The notes below the pieces were generated by a model. It saw only the letters and a program-made list of their open reading frames with translations. It made no database searches and was not told where the DNA came from. Shown here piece after piece: positions 1-9,180 of a stretch of 64,000 nt of DNA. Within the stretch, counting starts at the first letter, position 1. Each line of letters starts with the position of its first letter. Source of the DNA: Luteimonas arsenica (GTDB lineage Bacteria > Pseudomonadota > Gammaproteobacteria > Xanthomonadales > Xanthomonadaceae); the NCBI RefSeq assembly GCF_004352825.1, contig NZ_SJRW01000002.1, forward strand, positions 1,116,001-1,180,000, written 5' to 3'. The translations under genes and the position numbers were made by a program.

Positions 1-545
1 GCCCGTCCGCCCAGTTCGACGATGCGGTTGGCCGCGGCGGCGCGGACGCGGATCTCGGCCGCCACCAGGGCGGGATCGACGCCCGGGGTATTGCCGGCCG
101 CCGCACGGGCTTCCTCGATCGAGGCGATGCTGGCGTCGAGGATGCGATCGACCTCCTCGACGCTGGCGGCATTCTCGATCTCCGGCATGCCTTCGACCGA
201 AATCGAACCTTCCTCGACGTGGATCGACGCGGCGCCGATGAAGAACGTGAGCACCGACAGGATGACGAACAGCCGCAGCGGCGCGATGTAGCGCGCGCGG
301 TGGCCGGCCAGGTAGTTGTTGGCCACCCGGCCGGGGAACATCAGGTCGCGCAGGGTGCGGAAGACGCGCCCGTCGAGGTGCCAGAAAGCCTCGAAGAACT
401 CCTCGACCGCGTGGCCGAGGTGGCGGATGGGGTTGTGCACGGACTGCCCGCAGGCGTGGCAGAACTCGCCCTGCAGGGCGGTGGAGCAGTTCTCGCAGTG
501 GGCGGGTGCGTCGTGGGCGCCGGTATCGACGGACTGTCTGCTCAC
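1..545 (-). CDS. DUF3667 family membrane protein (3' end outside window)
   Basis: Read on the minus strand from a GTG at 545 (preceded by a GGGGAA run), the frame is open to the window edge, so the C-terminus is missing. Residues 17-37 hold a zinc-ribbon-like C-x2-C...C-x2-C-G-Q motif, followed by a conserved FHLDGR/FRTLRDL-type block and a membrane segment (about residues 80-95, IAPLRLFVILSVLTFFIGA). This layout of an N-terminal zinc ribbon, short conserved helix and transmembrane part is that of DUF3667 proteins, whose function is unknown. The start codon is inferred; no better ATG lies upstream in frame. Confidence 0.75.
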   Translation of the reverse strand, partial: MSRQSVDTGAHDAPAHCENCSTALQGEFCHACGQSVHNPIRHLGHAVEEFFEAFWHLDGRVFRTLRDLMFPGRVANNYLAGHRARYIAPLRLFVILSVLTFFIGAASIHVEEGSISVEGMPEIENAASVEEVDRILDASIASIEEARAAAGNTPGVDPALVAAEIRVRAAAANRIVELGGR

Positions 546-636
546 GCTGGATGGTTCCCCGGTTCGCGGCCGCCAAGGTTACGGGCGGCCGGGCTCGGGC
601 ACCAGTGCGCGCTGCCTGCAGCGGGCCCTGTCTTCG

Positions 637-3264
637 CTATCTCTCGGCCAGGATGCTGCCGCCGGCGTAGTGGCCACGCTGGTACAGGAAGGCATCGATC
701 TCGCCCACCGTGTTTGGCTCGTAGACGGTCTTGACCGGAGTGGCCGCGCCGGTGCTCGGGTTCACGTAGTACTCCGTGGGCGGCCGGGTGGTGTCGCTGC
801 CCAGCTTGCCGGGATCACCTTCGTAGCCGTCGATGACCTTTTGGAGGTTGTTGTTCAGGTCTTCCAGCGTGCCCCGGGGGAGGCCGTTGATCCAGTCCAC
901 GAAGGCCTCGCCATCTTCCGGCTTGTCGAGGTCGTAGCCCTTGTGCGTCGCGTACTCCTGCAGCAGCAGCATCGAACTGTAGCCATCGCCGCTGAAGTCG
1001 GAGAGCACCTCGGCGGCGTCGGCATCGAAGCCCATCGATGCCAGGAAGCCGCGGCTGGCATCCTCCAGTTCGCCCTCCGCGGCCTTCGCGCGGTGGACGT
1101 TGAGTCCGAAGCTGGCCGCGGCGGCGATCAGGCCGATGCCCACGCCCACCGGGCCGGCCCAGGAGCTGGTGCCGAGCAGCGCGAGCGCGCCGCCGCCCAC
1201 GCCGGCAAGGCCGATGCCGGCCTGCGCCAGGTCGCCCTCGGACAGGCTGTCGGCCACGCCCACCAGGCCAAGCCCGATGCCGACGCCGCCAAGCACCTTG
1301 CCCAGCGTGCTGCTGGCCGAGAAGCGGCTCCACGGGCTGGACTCGGGAATCGCGCCCAGGCCGGTGGCGAGGTCGCCAGTGGCGACCGCCAGGCCTGCGG
1401 AATCGGCCAGCACCCTGACACCGGACTCCAGCGAGGGATCGTCGATGAGGCCGGTCGTGGATCCCCACAGCGACGCCACGCCCGCCGCCACGCCGATGCC
1501 GCGGAACACCTGGCCCAGCGGCTGCGTGCGATCGAAGGCATCGAGTTTGTCGAGGCTGTCGTTGAGCTGGCGCAGCCGGGTGTCGACATCGGCCTGCGAC
1601 AGGGTTTCCCCGTTCTGCGGCAGGATGCGCTGCAGTTCGTTCACCGCCGCGTCGAGGTCGCCGAGCTGCGATGGATCCAGGCCCAGTGCGGTGGCGATCG
1701 CGGGATTGCGCAGGGTGGATATCTGCGAACGCGCGTTGGCCAGGGCCTCGGGATCGGCGGGATCGATATTGGCCAGCGTGCCCAGCACGTTGTTCTGTAC
1801 ATGGGCGGAGGCGAGCGCCTTGACCACCTTCTGGCCGCTGTTGCCCAGCTTCAGGGCGTCGGCGAAGCCCACCATTTCCGGCAGGTCGAGGCCCTGGATG
1901 GCTTCGGGATCGGTGCTGGCGGCGGTGGCGATGGCGTAGCCCGTCTCCGGGTCCTCGAGCAGCGACTTGATGCGCGCGCTGGCGTCGTCGCCGTACGCGT
2001 CCTTGATGCCCGGGGGAAGGTCGCGCAGCGCATCGATCTGCTGCAGCAGCGCCCCGCCGTGCTCCGCGACCTCGCCCTGCAGCCGGTCGTGCTCCTCCTG
2101 CCAGCCGGGATTGGCCTCGGCGTAGTCCTCGATCGCCTGCTGCAGCATCTCCGGAGACGCGCCGGCACCCAGGTTCTGCAGCATCCAGTTGAGTTCGGAG
2201 GTGTGTTCGGAGTACGCCTCGATGGCGGGCTCCACCTTCTTCTCCACGTAGTCATCGAGCGCCTTGTCGATGTTGCCGGTGAACATGTCGAGCTCGTGCT
2301 CGCCGAAGCGCGTTTCGACCATGTCGGCCATGTGCAGGTACAGGGGCAGGCCGATGCCTTCGTCGCGCAGCGGCGCCATCAGCGATTCATTCGCCGGGCC
2401 GGTGGCGTCGAACATCACGTCGGCGATGCGGGTCAGCAGGGTGTCGCCCTGGCGCGTGCCGGCCACGCGGTCGGCCACGGTGGCCAGCGAGGCCAGTGCC
2501 GCTTCGCCCTCGGCGCTGTGGACGGTGCCCGGGAAGAAGCCGATGTCGTCCATGCGTCCGGCGATCGGCTCCAGTGCCTGGTCGACGATGGCCGCTGCGG
2601 CTTCGGGGTCGAGGTCCGCGGTCATCTGCTCCAGGCGCGCGGTCGCTTCCTTGATCGCGTCGAACTGCTCGCGGTCGCTGAGGTCGTCGAAGCCCTCCAG
2701 CGCATTTTCCACGTAGTCCGTGGCGGCGCTGGAGCGGGTCGGGATGCCGGCTTCGCGCAGCAGCTGGTCGCTGCGTCCGGGCAGGGATTCCGGAGTGATG
2801 CCGGCATCGCCGATGCCGCCCACGCCGTCGACGTAGTCCTGCACCGTCTGGTAGGCCTCCAACCGCTCCGCCGGGGTGGCGCCTTCCAGCGTGACGCCGC
2901 GGGTGACGGTGGTGTTTGCGTGGAGCGCCTGGTCAACGGCCGCCACGACTTCGGAATCGAAGCGCGTGGGAATCCCGGCCCGTTCCAGGGTTCCTATCGC
3001 GTTGCCTTCCAGGGTGGCGGCGTCGATGCCGGTGAAGTCGCCGCCGCTGGCGACGGCGTCGTAGTACGCCTGGACTTCCTGGTAGGCCTGGGTGAGTTCC
3101 TTCTGCCCGATATCGGGGTCGACCACCTTGTTGACCGCCGCCTCCACGTCCTTGTTGACGCCTTCGGGAACCTTGGCCTTCTCGGCCGCGGGGGGCGGCG
3201 GTGGCGGCGGTGGCGGCGGTGGGGGAGGCGGGATCCTGGGAAGGATGTCGACCGGACGGTTCAT
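637..3264 (-). CDS. Large polyproline-tract repeat protein, possible secreted/translocator-like protein
   Basis: 875 residues from the ATG at 3264; an earlier in-frame start at 3339 would add an implausible Arg-rich leader. Residues 12-25 are 14 consecutive prolines. Two related blocks follow (about residues 60-101 and 138-177), each with a YQ-V-Q-Y-D stretch and ending in AGIPTR. The middle is helical and acidic. The C-terminal third has Gly/Ala-rich hydrophobic segments (VLGGVGIGLGLVG and GPVGVGIGLIAAAASFG), then a charged tail. There is no signal peptide. Proline-rich N-terminus, imperfect repeats and late hydrophobic segments resemble type III translocators of the HrpF/NolX/HrpK kind. That is a layout similarity only, and no secretion apparatus lies in the window. 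Confidence 0.6.
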   Translation of the reverse strand: MNRPVDILPRIPPPPPPPPPPPPPPAAEKAKVPEGVNKDVEAAVNKVVDPDIGQKELTQAYQEVQAYYDAVASGGDFTGIDAATLEGNAIGTLERAGIPTRFDSEVVAAVDQALHANTTVTRGVTLEGATPAERLEAYQTVQDYVDGVGGIGDAGITPESLPGRSDQLLREAGIPTRSSAATDYVENALEGFDDLSDREQFDAIKEATARLEQMTADLDPEAAAAIVDQALEPIAGRMDDIGFFPGTVHSAEGEAALASLATVADRVAGTRQGDTLLTRIADVMFDATGPANESLMAPLRDEGIGLPLYLHMADMVETRFGEHELDMFTGNIDKALDDYVEKKVEPAIEAYSEHTSELNWMLQNLGAGASPEMLQQAIEDYAEANPGWQEEHDRLQGEVAEHGGALLQQIDALRDLPPGIKDAYGDDASARIKSLLEDPETGYAIATAASTDPEAIQGLDLPEMVGFADALKLGNSGQKVVKALASAHVQNNVLGTLANIDPADPEALANARSQISTLRNPAIATALGLDPSQLGDLDAAVNELQRILPQNGETLSQADVDTRLRQLNDSLDKLDAFDRTQPLGQVFRGIGVAAGVASLWGSTTGLIDDPSLESGVRVLADSAGLAVATGDLATGLGAIPESSPWSRFSASSTLGKVLGGVGIGLGLVGVADSLSEGDLAQAGIGLAGVGGGALALLGTSSWAGPVGVGIGLIAAAASFGLNVHRAKAAEGELEDASRGFLASMGFDADAAEVLSDFSGDGYSSMLLLQEYATHKGYDLDKPEDGEAFVDWINGLPRGTLEDLNNNLQKVIDGYEGDPGKLGSDTTRPPTEYYVNPSTGAATPVKTVYEPNTVGEIDAFLYQRGHYAGGSILAER

Positions 3265-3407
3265 GCGGTGGTCCCGGAAACGTGTCTGCGACCATGATCG
3301 TGGCGCGCGGGCGGTGTGCCAATCTGGGGTTCGCCCCACCGGCGACGCTGTCCATGGCGGGGGAGCGGTTGCTAGGCTGGGCCGCCACCGGAATGCGGAC
3401 GAGCGAC

Positions 3408-4457
3408 ATGAACAGGCGGGAATTCATCACGAACGCCGCAGCTGCAGGTTTGTTGCTGCCACTTGCAGGCGGCTTCGGTGGCCACGCGTTCGCGGCATCG
3501 CGCAGCCGCCTGTTGCCGGTTCCGCTGCGCAAGGGCGACACGGTGGCCCTGGTCAGCCCTTCGTCGGCCACCGACGAACGCATCAATCTGCAGCTCGCAC
3601 GGGAAGTCATGGAGGCGCTCGGCTTCAAGGTGAAGACCGGCGCGCACTACGGATCGCGCTACGGCCATCTCGCCGGCACCGACGCCGAGCGTGCGGGGGA
3701 CATCAACACCGCCTTTGCCGACCCGGAGGTCCGGGCCGTGATCGCCCTGCGTGGCGGATCCGGCGCGGCGCGTCTGTTGCCGCTGCTCGACTACGAGGCC
3801 ATCCGCGCCAACCCCAAGGCCCTGCTGGGCTACTCGGATATCACCGCGCTGCACTGCGCGATCCACGCGCAGACGGGCCTGGTCACCTTCCACGGTCCCA
3901 ATGGCACCGGCAGCTGGAACCGCTTCAACGCCGACCAGTTTCGCCGCATCTTCTTCGAACGCGAACTGGTGGAATACCGCAACCTGGTCGAAGCCGGCGA
4001 CGAACTGGTGGCGCGTCGCAACCGCACGCTCACCATCACCGGCGGTCGCGCACGGGGCGAACTGGTGGGCGGCAACCTCGCGGTGCTCAGCGCGCTGGCG
4101 GGCTCGCCCTACCTTCCGGACTTCCGCGGCAGGATCCTGTTCCTGGAGGACGTGTCCGAGGCGCCGTACCGCGTCGACCGCATGCTCACCACGCTCAAGC
4201 TGATGGGCGCGCTGGACGGCATCGCCGGCTTCATCTTCGGCGAGTGCACCGACTGCGATCCGGGCGACGGCTACGGCTCGCTCACCCTCGACCAGATCTT
4301 CGACGACCACATCCGGCCGCTGGGCGTGCCCGCCTACAGCGGCGCGATGATCGGCCACATCCGACAGCAGTTCATCGTGCCGGTGGGCGGCCGGGTGGAG
4401 ATGGATGCCGACGCCGGCAGCTTCCGGCTGCTGGAGCCGGTGTTCCAGGCGGGGTAG
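3408..4457 (+). CDS. LD-carboxypeptidase, S66 family, Tat-type leader
   Basis: 349 residues. The N-terminus MNRREFI followed by an Ala/Leu-rich stretch to about residue 30 is a twin-arginine-type export signal, so the enzyme should act in the periplasm. S66 peptidases cleave the L-Lys/mDAP-D-Ala bond of murein tetrapeptides during cell-wall recycling. The family motifs are present: RGGSGA near 115, the nucleophile Ser143 in GYSDIT, Glu247 in FLED and His317 in GH, with spacing close to the Pseudomonas LdcA triad. The ATG at 3408 was chosen because the upstream frame has a Gly-rich translation antisense to the polyproline tract. It is convergent with the M14 peptidase gene downstream. Confidence 0.9.
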   Translation: MNRREFITNAAAAGLLLPLAGGFGGHAFAASRSRLLPVPLRKGDTVALVSPSSATDERINLQLAREVMEALGFKVKTGAHYGSRYGHLAGTDAERAGDINTAFADPEVRAVIALRGGSGAARLLPLLDYEAIRANPKALLGYSDITALHCAIHAQTGLVTFHGPNGTGSWNRFNADQFRRIFFERELVEYRNLVEAGDELVARRNRTLTITGGRARGELVGGNLAVLSALAGSPYLPDFRGRILFLEDVSEAPYRVDRMLTTLKLMGALDGIAGFIFGECTDCDPGDGYGSLTLDQIFDDHIRPLGVPAYSGAMIGHIRQQFIVPVGGRVEMDADAGSFRLLEPVFQAG

Positions 4458-4481
4458 GGCGCTACCTGCGCAGCAGGGCGC

Positions 4482-5816
4482 TTACTCGCTGTCCTCCGTG
4501 GCAGCCGCAGGCATGGGCAGGGTCGGGTCGATGTCGCCGTCCAGCGTCCAGGCGACATCGCGGCCTTCGGCGTCGCGGGCGAGGTGGAAATGCGCGGGAA
4601 TGCCGGGCCCGAAGGTACCGCGCTCCCGGGTCGCGTCGCTGCCTGGCGGATCGAAGGGAATGATGTACAGGCGACTGGCGTCGATCACGCGGCGTGCCTT
4701 CTCGCCGCCGAGGTCGCCGACATCGGCGATGCGGCCGCCGCGTCCCAGCAGCGGCTGCTCGAACCTCAGCAGCAGGTCGACCCGGGCCTGCGGCCGTCCC
4801 GGCAGGACGAGGGTGCCCCCGGTGACCAGCAGGTCGGGCCAGGTCTCGCCGTTCTCCGGAAGCTCCTCGTAGGCCGCGTGCGGCAGGCCCGCGTGCGCGC
4901 CGGTGGCGATGGCGTCCAGCGCGGCGGCCAGCGCCAGGAAGTTGAGCTTGCGCAGGCGCTGCTTCTGCACGTCGCCCTCGATGCCGCCGGATTCGATCAG
5001 GATCGTGGACACGCCGGCCTTCGCGGTGAGGTCGCCGAAGGCGCGCGGATTGAAGGTGTCGTCCCACTTCGCGATGTGGCCGGCGATCCGGGGCTCGAGC
5101 GCGGCGCGGATCGCCACCGCCACTTCGATGGCGCGTGCGCGGCTGGCGTCCACCTCGCGCGCCTCGTTGAAGGCGGGGGCGAGCAGGGCGATGGCGGTGC
5201 CGCGGTCGGAATCGCCGGCGCGGTAGCCGACGTGCTGGTCGTGCAGGTTGAAGCCGAAGGCCGGCCGCACGCGCTCGCGCAGTCCGTGCAGGGCGCGGCC
5301 TTCCGGCGTGGCCAGGGCACGGGCGTCGCGGTTGACGTCGACGCCCTGGGCGTTGCGGCGCTGGAAGCGCGCCGCGCCGTCGGGGTTCACGATCGGCATG
5401 AAGTGCAGGGTGGTGCCGCTGCGCAGGCGCCGGACCAGCGGGTCGTCGGGGTGTTCGCCCAGGAAGCGCAGCAGGTCGGCCAGCGCCATCGATGCCGTGC
5501 TCTCGTCGCCGTGCATCTGCGACCACAGCAGCACGCGCGTGTCGCCTTCGCCCCAGGCCACATGGCGCAGCGGCCGGCCTTCGACGCTGCTGCCGATGGT
5601 TTCCACCGTGAAGCCGCGCTTGCGGGTCGCCAGCGGCAGGGCGATGTCCCACCACGCCTCCGGCTGGAACCGGCGGTCATCCAGGCCGTCGACGCGGAGG
5701 CCGGCGTCATACAGTGCCTCGAGCCCGTCCAGCCAGTCCGGCGGTGGTGGCGTCGCGGTCGCGGCGGTGGCCGGCAGCATCGACAGCGAAAGCAGGAGGA
5801 TCAGGGCAAGGCGCAT
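4482..5816 (-). CDS. M14 family zinc carboxypeptidase, secreted
   Basis: 444 residues with a Sec signal peptide (residues 1 to about 19, ending ATA). M14 enzymes remove C-terminal residues from peptides using one zinc ion. The ligands are visible as His102 and Glu105 in MHGDES and His192 in FNLHDQH, with the general base Glu275 in LIESGG and a substrate-binding NPDG/VNRD region around 144-163. The C-terminal 120 residues form an extra beta-rich part. The gene is divergent from the DUF3228 gene with only 32 bases between the starts, so its promoter must overlap that gap or the neighbouring coding start. Substrate unknown. Confidence 0.9.
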   Translation of the reverse strand: MRLALILLLSLSMLPATAATATPPPPDWLDGLEALYDAGLRVDGLDDRRFQPEAWWDIALPLATRKRGFTVETIGSSVEGRPLRHVAWGEGDTRVLLWSQMHGDESTASMALADLLRFLGEHPDDPLVRRLRSGTTLHFMPIVNPDGAARFQRRNAQGVDVNRDARALATPEGRALHGLRERVRPAFGFNLHDQHVGYRAGDSDRGTAIALLAPAFNEAREVDASRARAIEVAVAIRAALEPRIAGHIAKWDDTFNPRAFGDLTAKAGVSTILIESGGIEGDVQKQRLRKLNFLALAAALDAIATGAHAGLPHAAYEELPENGETWPDLLVTGGTLVLPGRPQARVDLLLRFEQPLLGRGGRIADVGDLGGEKARRVIDASRLYIIPFDPPGSDATRERGTFGPGIPAHFHLARDAEGRDVAWTLDGDIDPTLPMPAAATEDSE

Positions 5817-5848
5817 CGCAAGGCTCCAGGTGCGGGCGGGGCTGTAGC

Positions 5849-6415
5849 ATGGCCCCCATGTCGATCATCCTCACCGATTTCGCCCGCGCCCGCCTGTTCC
5901 CCCGGGAACCGCGCCGCAACACCATCCAGGACTGCACGCCGGAGCAGTTCGAGCGCCATCTCAACGAGGTGCCGCCGCTGAAGGTCCTCGACGGCTATGC
6001 GCCGTTCTGCAAGCTGCACGTGCACCGCAACTGGACCTCGACCCGCTGCCTCTCAGTGCCCATCACCGACGCCAACCGCCACCTGCTGCGTTCGGCCTAC
6101 GAGGCGCGCAGCCGCGAGGAGTTGCCGGTGCTGGTGCGCTGGTTCGAAGGCCTGGAGCCGCCGGTGGCGGAGTACCTTGTGGTCATCCTCTACAGCCGCG
6201 AGCAGATGGCGAAGGAGGGCACGCCGGTCGACGCCGACTGGGGCGTGGTCGGCTGCATGTACACCGCCGAGCCCGAGGAAACGCCGATGGCGCCGATCAC
6301 GATGATGCGCAACGCGCTGGGCGTGGAGGAGGGCGGCTCCGGCGTGCCCATCGACCGCGAGGCCTACCGGCGCAGCGTGGAATTCTGGGACACGCACGCG
6401 AACTGGCGGGGTTAG
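5849..6415 (+). CDS. DUF3228 family protein
   Basis: 188 residues from ATG 5849 (MAPMSII); a second ATG at 5858 would give 185 residues. The purine-rich GGGCGGGG about 8 bases before 5849 slightly favours the first. The protein matches in pattern the conserved DUF3228 family (LTDFARARLFPREPRRNT at the start, a central HVHRNW and a FWDTHANW end). It has no signal or membrane segment, so it is probably cytosolic. Function is unknown. It is followed after 6 bases by a Tat-signal SDR, so the two are probably cotranscribed. Confidence 0.8.
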   Translation: MAPMSIILTDFARARLFPREPRRNTIQDCTPEQFERHLNEVPPLKVLDGYAPFCKLHVHRNWTSTRCLSVPITDANRHLLRSAYEARSREELPVLVRWFEGLEPPVAEYLVVILYSREQMAKEGTPVDADWGVVGCMYTAEPEETPMAPITMMRNALGVEEGGSGVPIDREAYRRSVEFWDTHANWRG

Positions 6416-6421
6416 GGACGG

Positions 6422-7408
6422 ATGGCACCTGTATCGATGATCCGGCGCCGGCGCTTCCTGCAGGCCGCGGCGTTCCTCGCGGCCACGCCGCTGGCGGCAG
6501 CGCTGCGGGCGGGGCCCGCCGCAGGTCCCGGCATACCGGAGCCTCCGGAGGGCTTCGACGACACCACCACGGCCGAAGCCGCCACCCGTGGGCTCGACCT
6601 CGCCGGCCGCACGGTGCTGGTGACCGGCGCCACCTCCGGCATCGGGCGCGAGACCGCGCGCGTGCTCGCGCTTCGCGGCGCGCACGTGATCGGCACCGCA
6701 CGCAGCCAGGCCGGAGGCGCGGCTGCCGCGGCCGCCATTCCGGGCCGCTTCACGCCGCTGGTCCTGGACCTGGCCGATTTCGATTCCGTGCGTGACGCCG
6801 CCGTCCGGGTCCGCGGGCTCGTGCCCCGGCTCGACGCGCTGGTGTGCAATGCCGGCATCGTGCTGGACCGGCTGGAGCAGGTACGAGGCATCGAGAAGAC
6901 CTTCGTGGTCAATCACCTCGGGCACTTCCTGCTGGTCAATGAACTGCTGCCGCAGGTGCTGGCCGCGCCGTCGGGGCGGGTGGTCGTGCTGGGCAGCGGT
7001 GACCACGAGCGCGCGCCCGTCGGCGGTATCCAGTTCGACGACCTGTCGGGCCGCGGCTGGGAGGCGCGCTATGCGCACTCCAAGCTCGCCAACGGCCTGT
7101 TCTCGCTCGAACTCGCGCGCCGCCTGCGCGGAACCCGCGCGACTTCGAACTGCGTGACGCCCGGACATACGCGTACCAACATCCTGCGCCACGTGGGGGA
7201 CGGCTATCGCGCCGACGCGCGCACGGTGGCGGTGGGCGCGGCGACGCCGTGCTACGCGGCGGTGCATCCCGCGATGGCCGGCGTGAGCGGGCACTACCTG
7301 CGCGATTTCCGGTCGGCGGAGCAGGGAGCGGTGCAGCGCGACGCCGCCATGGCCCGGCGCCTGTGGGATGTCTCGGAAGCGCTGGTCGGGGACGCCGCCC
7401 GCGGCTGA
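6422..7408 (+). CDS. Tat-exported short-chain dehydrogenase/reductase
   Basis: 328 residues. The N-terminus has an RRRRFLQ-type twin-arginine motif and hydrophobic stretch (residues 8-30), suggesting periplasmic export. The Rossmann fold follows: TGATSGIG at 68-75 (NADP-type nucleotide loop), NAG at 143-145, likely catalytic Ser192 and Y217-x3-K221. The closest family resemblance is to retinol-dehydrogenase/WW-domain-oxidoreductase-like SDRs. Substrate cannot be told. An exported NAD(P)-dependent enzyme is unusual because the periplasm lacks free cofactor, so it would have to be folded with cofactor before Tat transport. Confidence 0.85.
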   Translation: MAPVSMIRRRRFLQAAAFLAATPLAAALRAGPAAGPGIPEPPEGFDDTTTAEAATRGLDLAGRTVLVTGATSGIGRETARVLALRGAHVIGTARSQAGGAAAAAAIPGRFTPLVLDLADFDSVRDAAVRVRGLVPRLDALVCNAGIVLDRLEQVRGIEKTFVVNHLGHFLLVNELLPQVLAAPSGRVVVLGSGDHERAPVGGIQFDDLSGRGWEARYAHSKLANGLFSLELARRLRGTRATSNCVTPGHTRTNILRHVGDGYRADARTVAVGAATPCYAAVHPAMAGVSGHYLRDFRSAEQGAVQRDAAMARRLWDVSEALVGDAARG

Positions 7409-7490
7409 ATGCTCAGGGCTGGCCCGGGTGTGACCATCGCCATCGGCTTCGGCTACCGTGGCCTCTGGTCCATCGATGGGAGAGCGGGTG

Positions 7491-9065
7491 ATGCCGACGC
7501 AGGCCTGGTCCAGGCGCAAGGTGCTGGCTTCGATGATCGCGGGCGCCGCCTGTGCGGCGATGCCGCCGACGTTCGCTGCCGGGCGCGTGGCGGCTGCCGA
7601 TGGCACCGGCCTGCTGCTGCGCGACGTGCGCCTGGTCGACGGCAGCGGCGCGCCGGCGCGTGGCGCGGACGTCCTGGTGCGCGGCGACACCATCGAACGG
7701 ATCGGCCGCCTGTCCCGCGGCGAGGCGCGCGGTCTGCGCGTGGTCGACGGCGGTGGCCGCGTGCTGGCACCGGGCTTCATCGACCTGCACACGCATGGCG
7801 ATCCGCTGGAGTCCGCGTTCACTCCCTTCCTCGCGATGGGCGTGACCACGGTGCTGTTGGGACAGGATGGCGGCAGTCCCTCGCTGGAGGGTGCTGCGCG
7901 CGACGCCAGCAGCCTGGCCGCGTGGATGGACGCGGTCGATGCGGCCACGCCCGACATCAACATCGCCACGCTGTCCGGCCACGGCGCATTGCGCCGCCGC
8001 GCCGGCATCGACGATGGCACGCGCAGACCCTCGGACGGACAGCTCGCCAGGCTGCAGTCGGTGCTGGAAGCCGACCTGCGCGCCGGCGCCTTCGGCCTGT
8101 CCAGCGGCCTGGAGTACGTGCCGGGGCGCTATGCGGAGCTGCGGGAACTGCGCAGCCTCGGCCCGGTGGTCGCGCGTTTCGACGGCGTGGCGATGAGCCA
8201 CATGCGCTCGGAGGACGCCGACGATGTGCGCGCGTCCATCCAGGAACTGGTCGAGGCCAGCGGGCCGGCGCGCGCCCACGTCTCGCACCTGAAGATGGTC
8301 TACGGCAAGGGCGAGGCCGCCGCCGACGGGCTGCTCGACTTCCTGCGCGGGCTGCGCGGTGACGGCAACTCGCCGACCGCCGACGCCTATCCCTACGAGG
8401 CCAGCTACACCGGCGTCGGCATCCTGTTCCCGGAGTGGGCGCTGCCGCCGAACGACTACGCTGCGGTGGCCGCCGCCCGCGGCGATGAACTGCGCGCGCA
8501 CCTGCAGGCGCGGATGGAGCAGCGCAACGGCCCCGAAGCGCTGCTGTTCGGCACCGGCCGCCACGCCGGCCGGACGCTGGCGCAGGTGGCGGCGGCGGAA
8601 GGAAAGCCCTTCGCCGAAGTCCTGGTGGATCTCGGCCCCGGCGGCGGCCAGGCCGCGCACTTCGTGATGGACCGCGCGCTGCAGGACCGCCTGATGCTGG
8701 CACCGTTCGTGGCCCTGGGCAGCGACGGCTCGCCCGGCGGCAGCCACCCGCGCGGCGCCGGCACCTTCGCCAGGTGGATCGAGGACTTCGTGGTGCGCCA
8801 GCCGCGGGTGTCGCTGGAAGATGCCGTTCGCAAGGCGACCTCGCTCCCGGCTTCGATCCTGGGGCTGCGCGACCGTGGAACGGTCCGCGAGGGGGCGAAG
8901 GCCGACCTGGTGCTGTTCGATCCCGGTCGCGTACGCGCCCGCGCCGACTACGTGAACCCGACGGCGATCGCCGAAGGCTTCGACCTGGTACTGGTCAACG
9001 GGCGGCCTGCGTACGAGGCCGGTGAGCCGGCCGGGCGGGACGGGCGCCTGCTGCGGCGGCGTTGA
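7491..9065 (+). CDS. N-acyl-D-amino-acid deacylase-type amidohydrolase, Tat leader
   Basis: 524 residues from ATG 7491, which has a purine-rich GGGAGAGCGGG ahead of it. The WSRRKVLASMIAG leader (residues 6-18) is a twin-arginine signal. The metal-dependent amidohydrolase barrel carries HTH at residues 100-102, later SHMRSED and HVSHLK histidines, and a GSDGSP aspartate, as in D-aminoacylases. The usual cysteine metal bridge (GNCG-type) is replaced by GQDGG, so metal binding may differ. The likely reaction is hydrolysis of N-acyl-D-amino acids or D-peptides in the periplasm; exact substrate is inference. Confidence 0.85.
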   Translation: MPTQAWSRRKVLASMIAGAACAAMPPTFAAGRVAAADGTGLLLRDVRLVDGSGAPARGADVLVRGDTIERIGRLSRGEARGLRVVDGGGRVLAPGFIDLHTHGDPLESAFTPFLAMGVTTVLLGQDGGSPSLEGAARDASSLAAWMDAVDAATPDINIATLSGHGALRRRAGIDDGTRRPSDGQLARLQSVLEADLRAGAFGLSSGLEYVPGRYAELRELRSLGPVVARFDGVAMSHMRSEDADDVRASIQELVEASGPARAHVSHLKMVYGKGEAAADGLLDFLRGLRGDGNSPTADAYPYEASYTGVGILFPEWALPPNDYAAVAAARGDELRAHLQARMEQRNGPEALLFGTGRHAGRTLAQVAAAEGKPFAEVLVDLGPGGGQAAHFVMDRALQDRLMLAPFVALGSDGSPGGSHPRGAGTFARWIEDFVVRQPRVSLEDAVRKATSLPASILGLRDRGTVREGAKADLVLFDPGRVRARADYVNPTAIAEGFDLVLVNGRPAYEAGEPAGRDGRLLRRR

Positions 9066-9180
9066 CCGGCCACCGCGGGTCGGCCGCGTCGGGGGCACTC
9101 AGGGTTTTCCCCTGGATGCGTTCCCGGGCATGACCGCTAGAGTCCCGATGCAAGTCCCCAGTCCACGAGGTTCCGCCGAA

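Noticed and set aside
3190..3231. GGC/GGT run as an intergenic repeat
   Set aside because: It lies inside the minus-strand gene and encodes 14 prolines in frame, just after its start.
316..3297. Very long plus-strand open frame of nearly 1000 codons over the polyproline gene
   Set aside because: It is the antisense shadow of the minus-strand gene at 637-3264 in high-GC codons; its translation is low-complexity Gly/Arg/Ala without any domain and lacks a start that fits.
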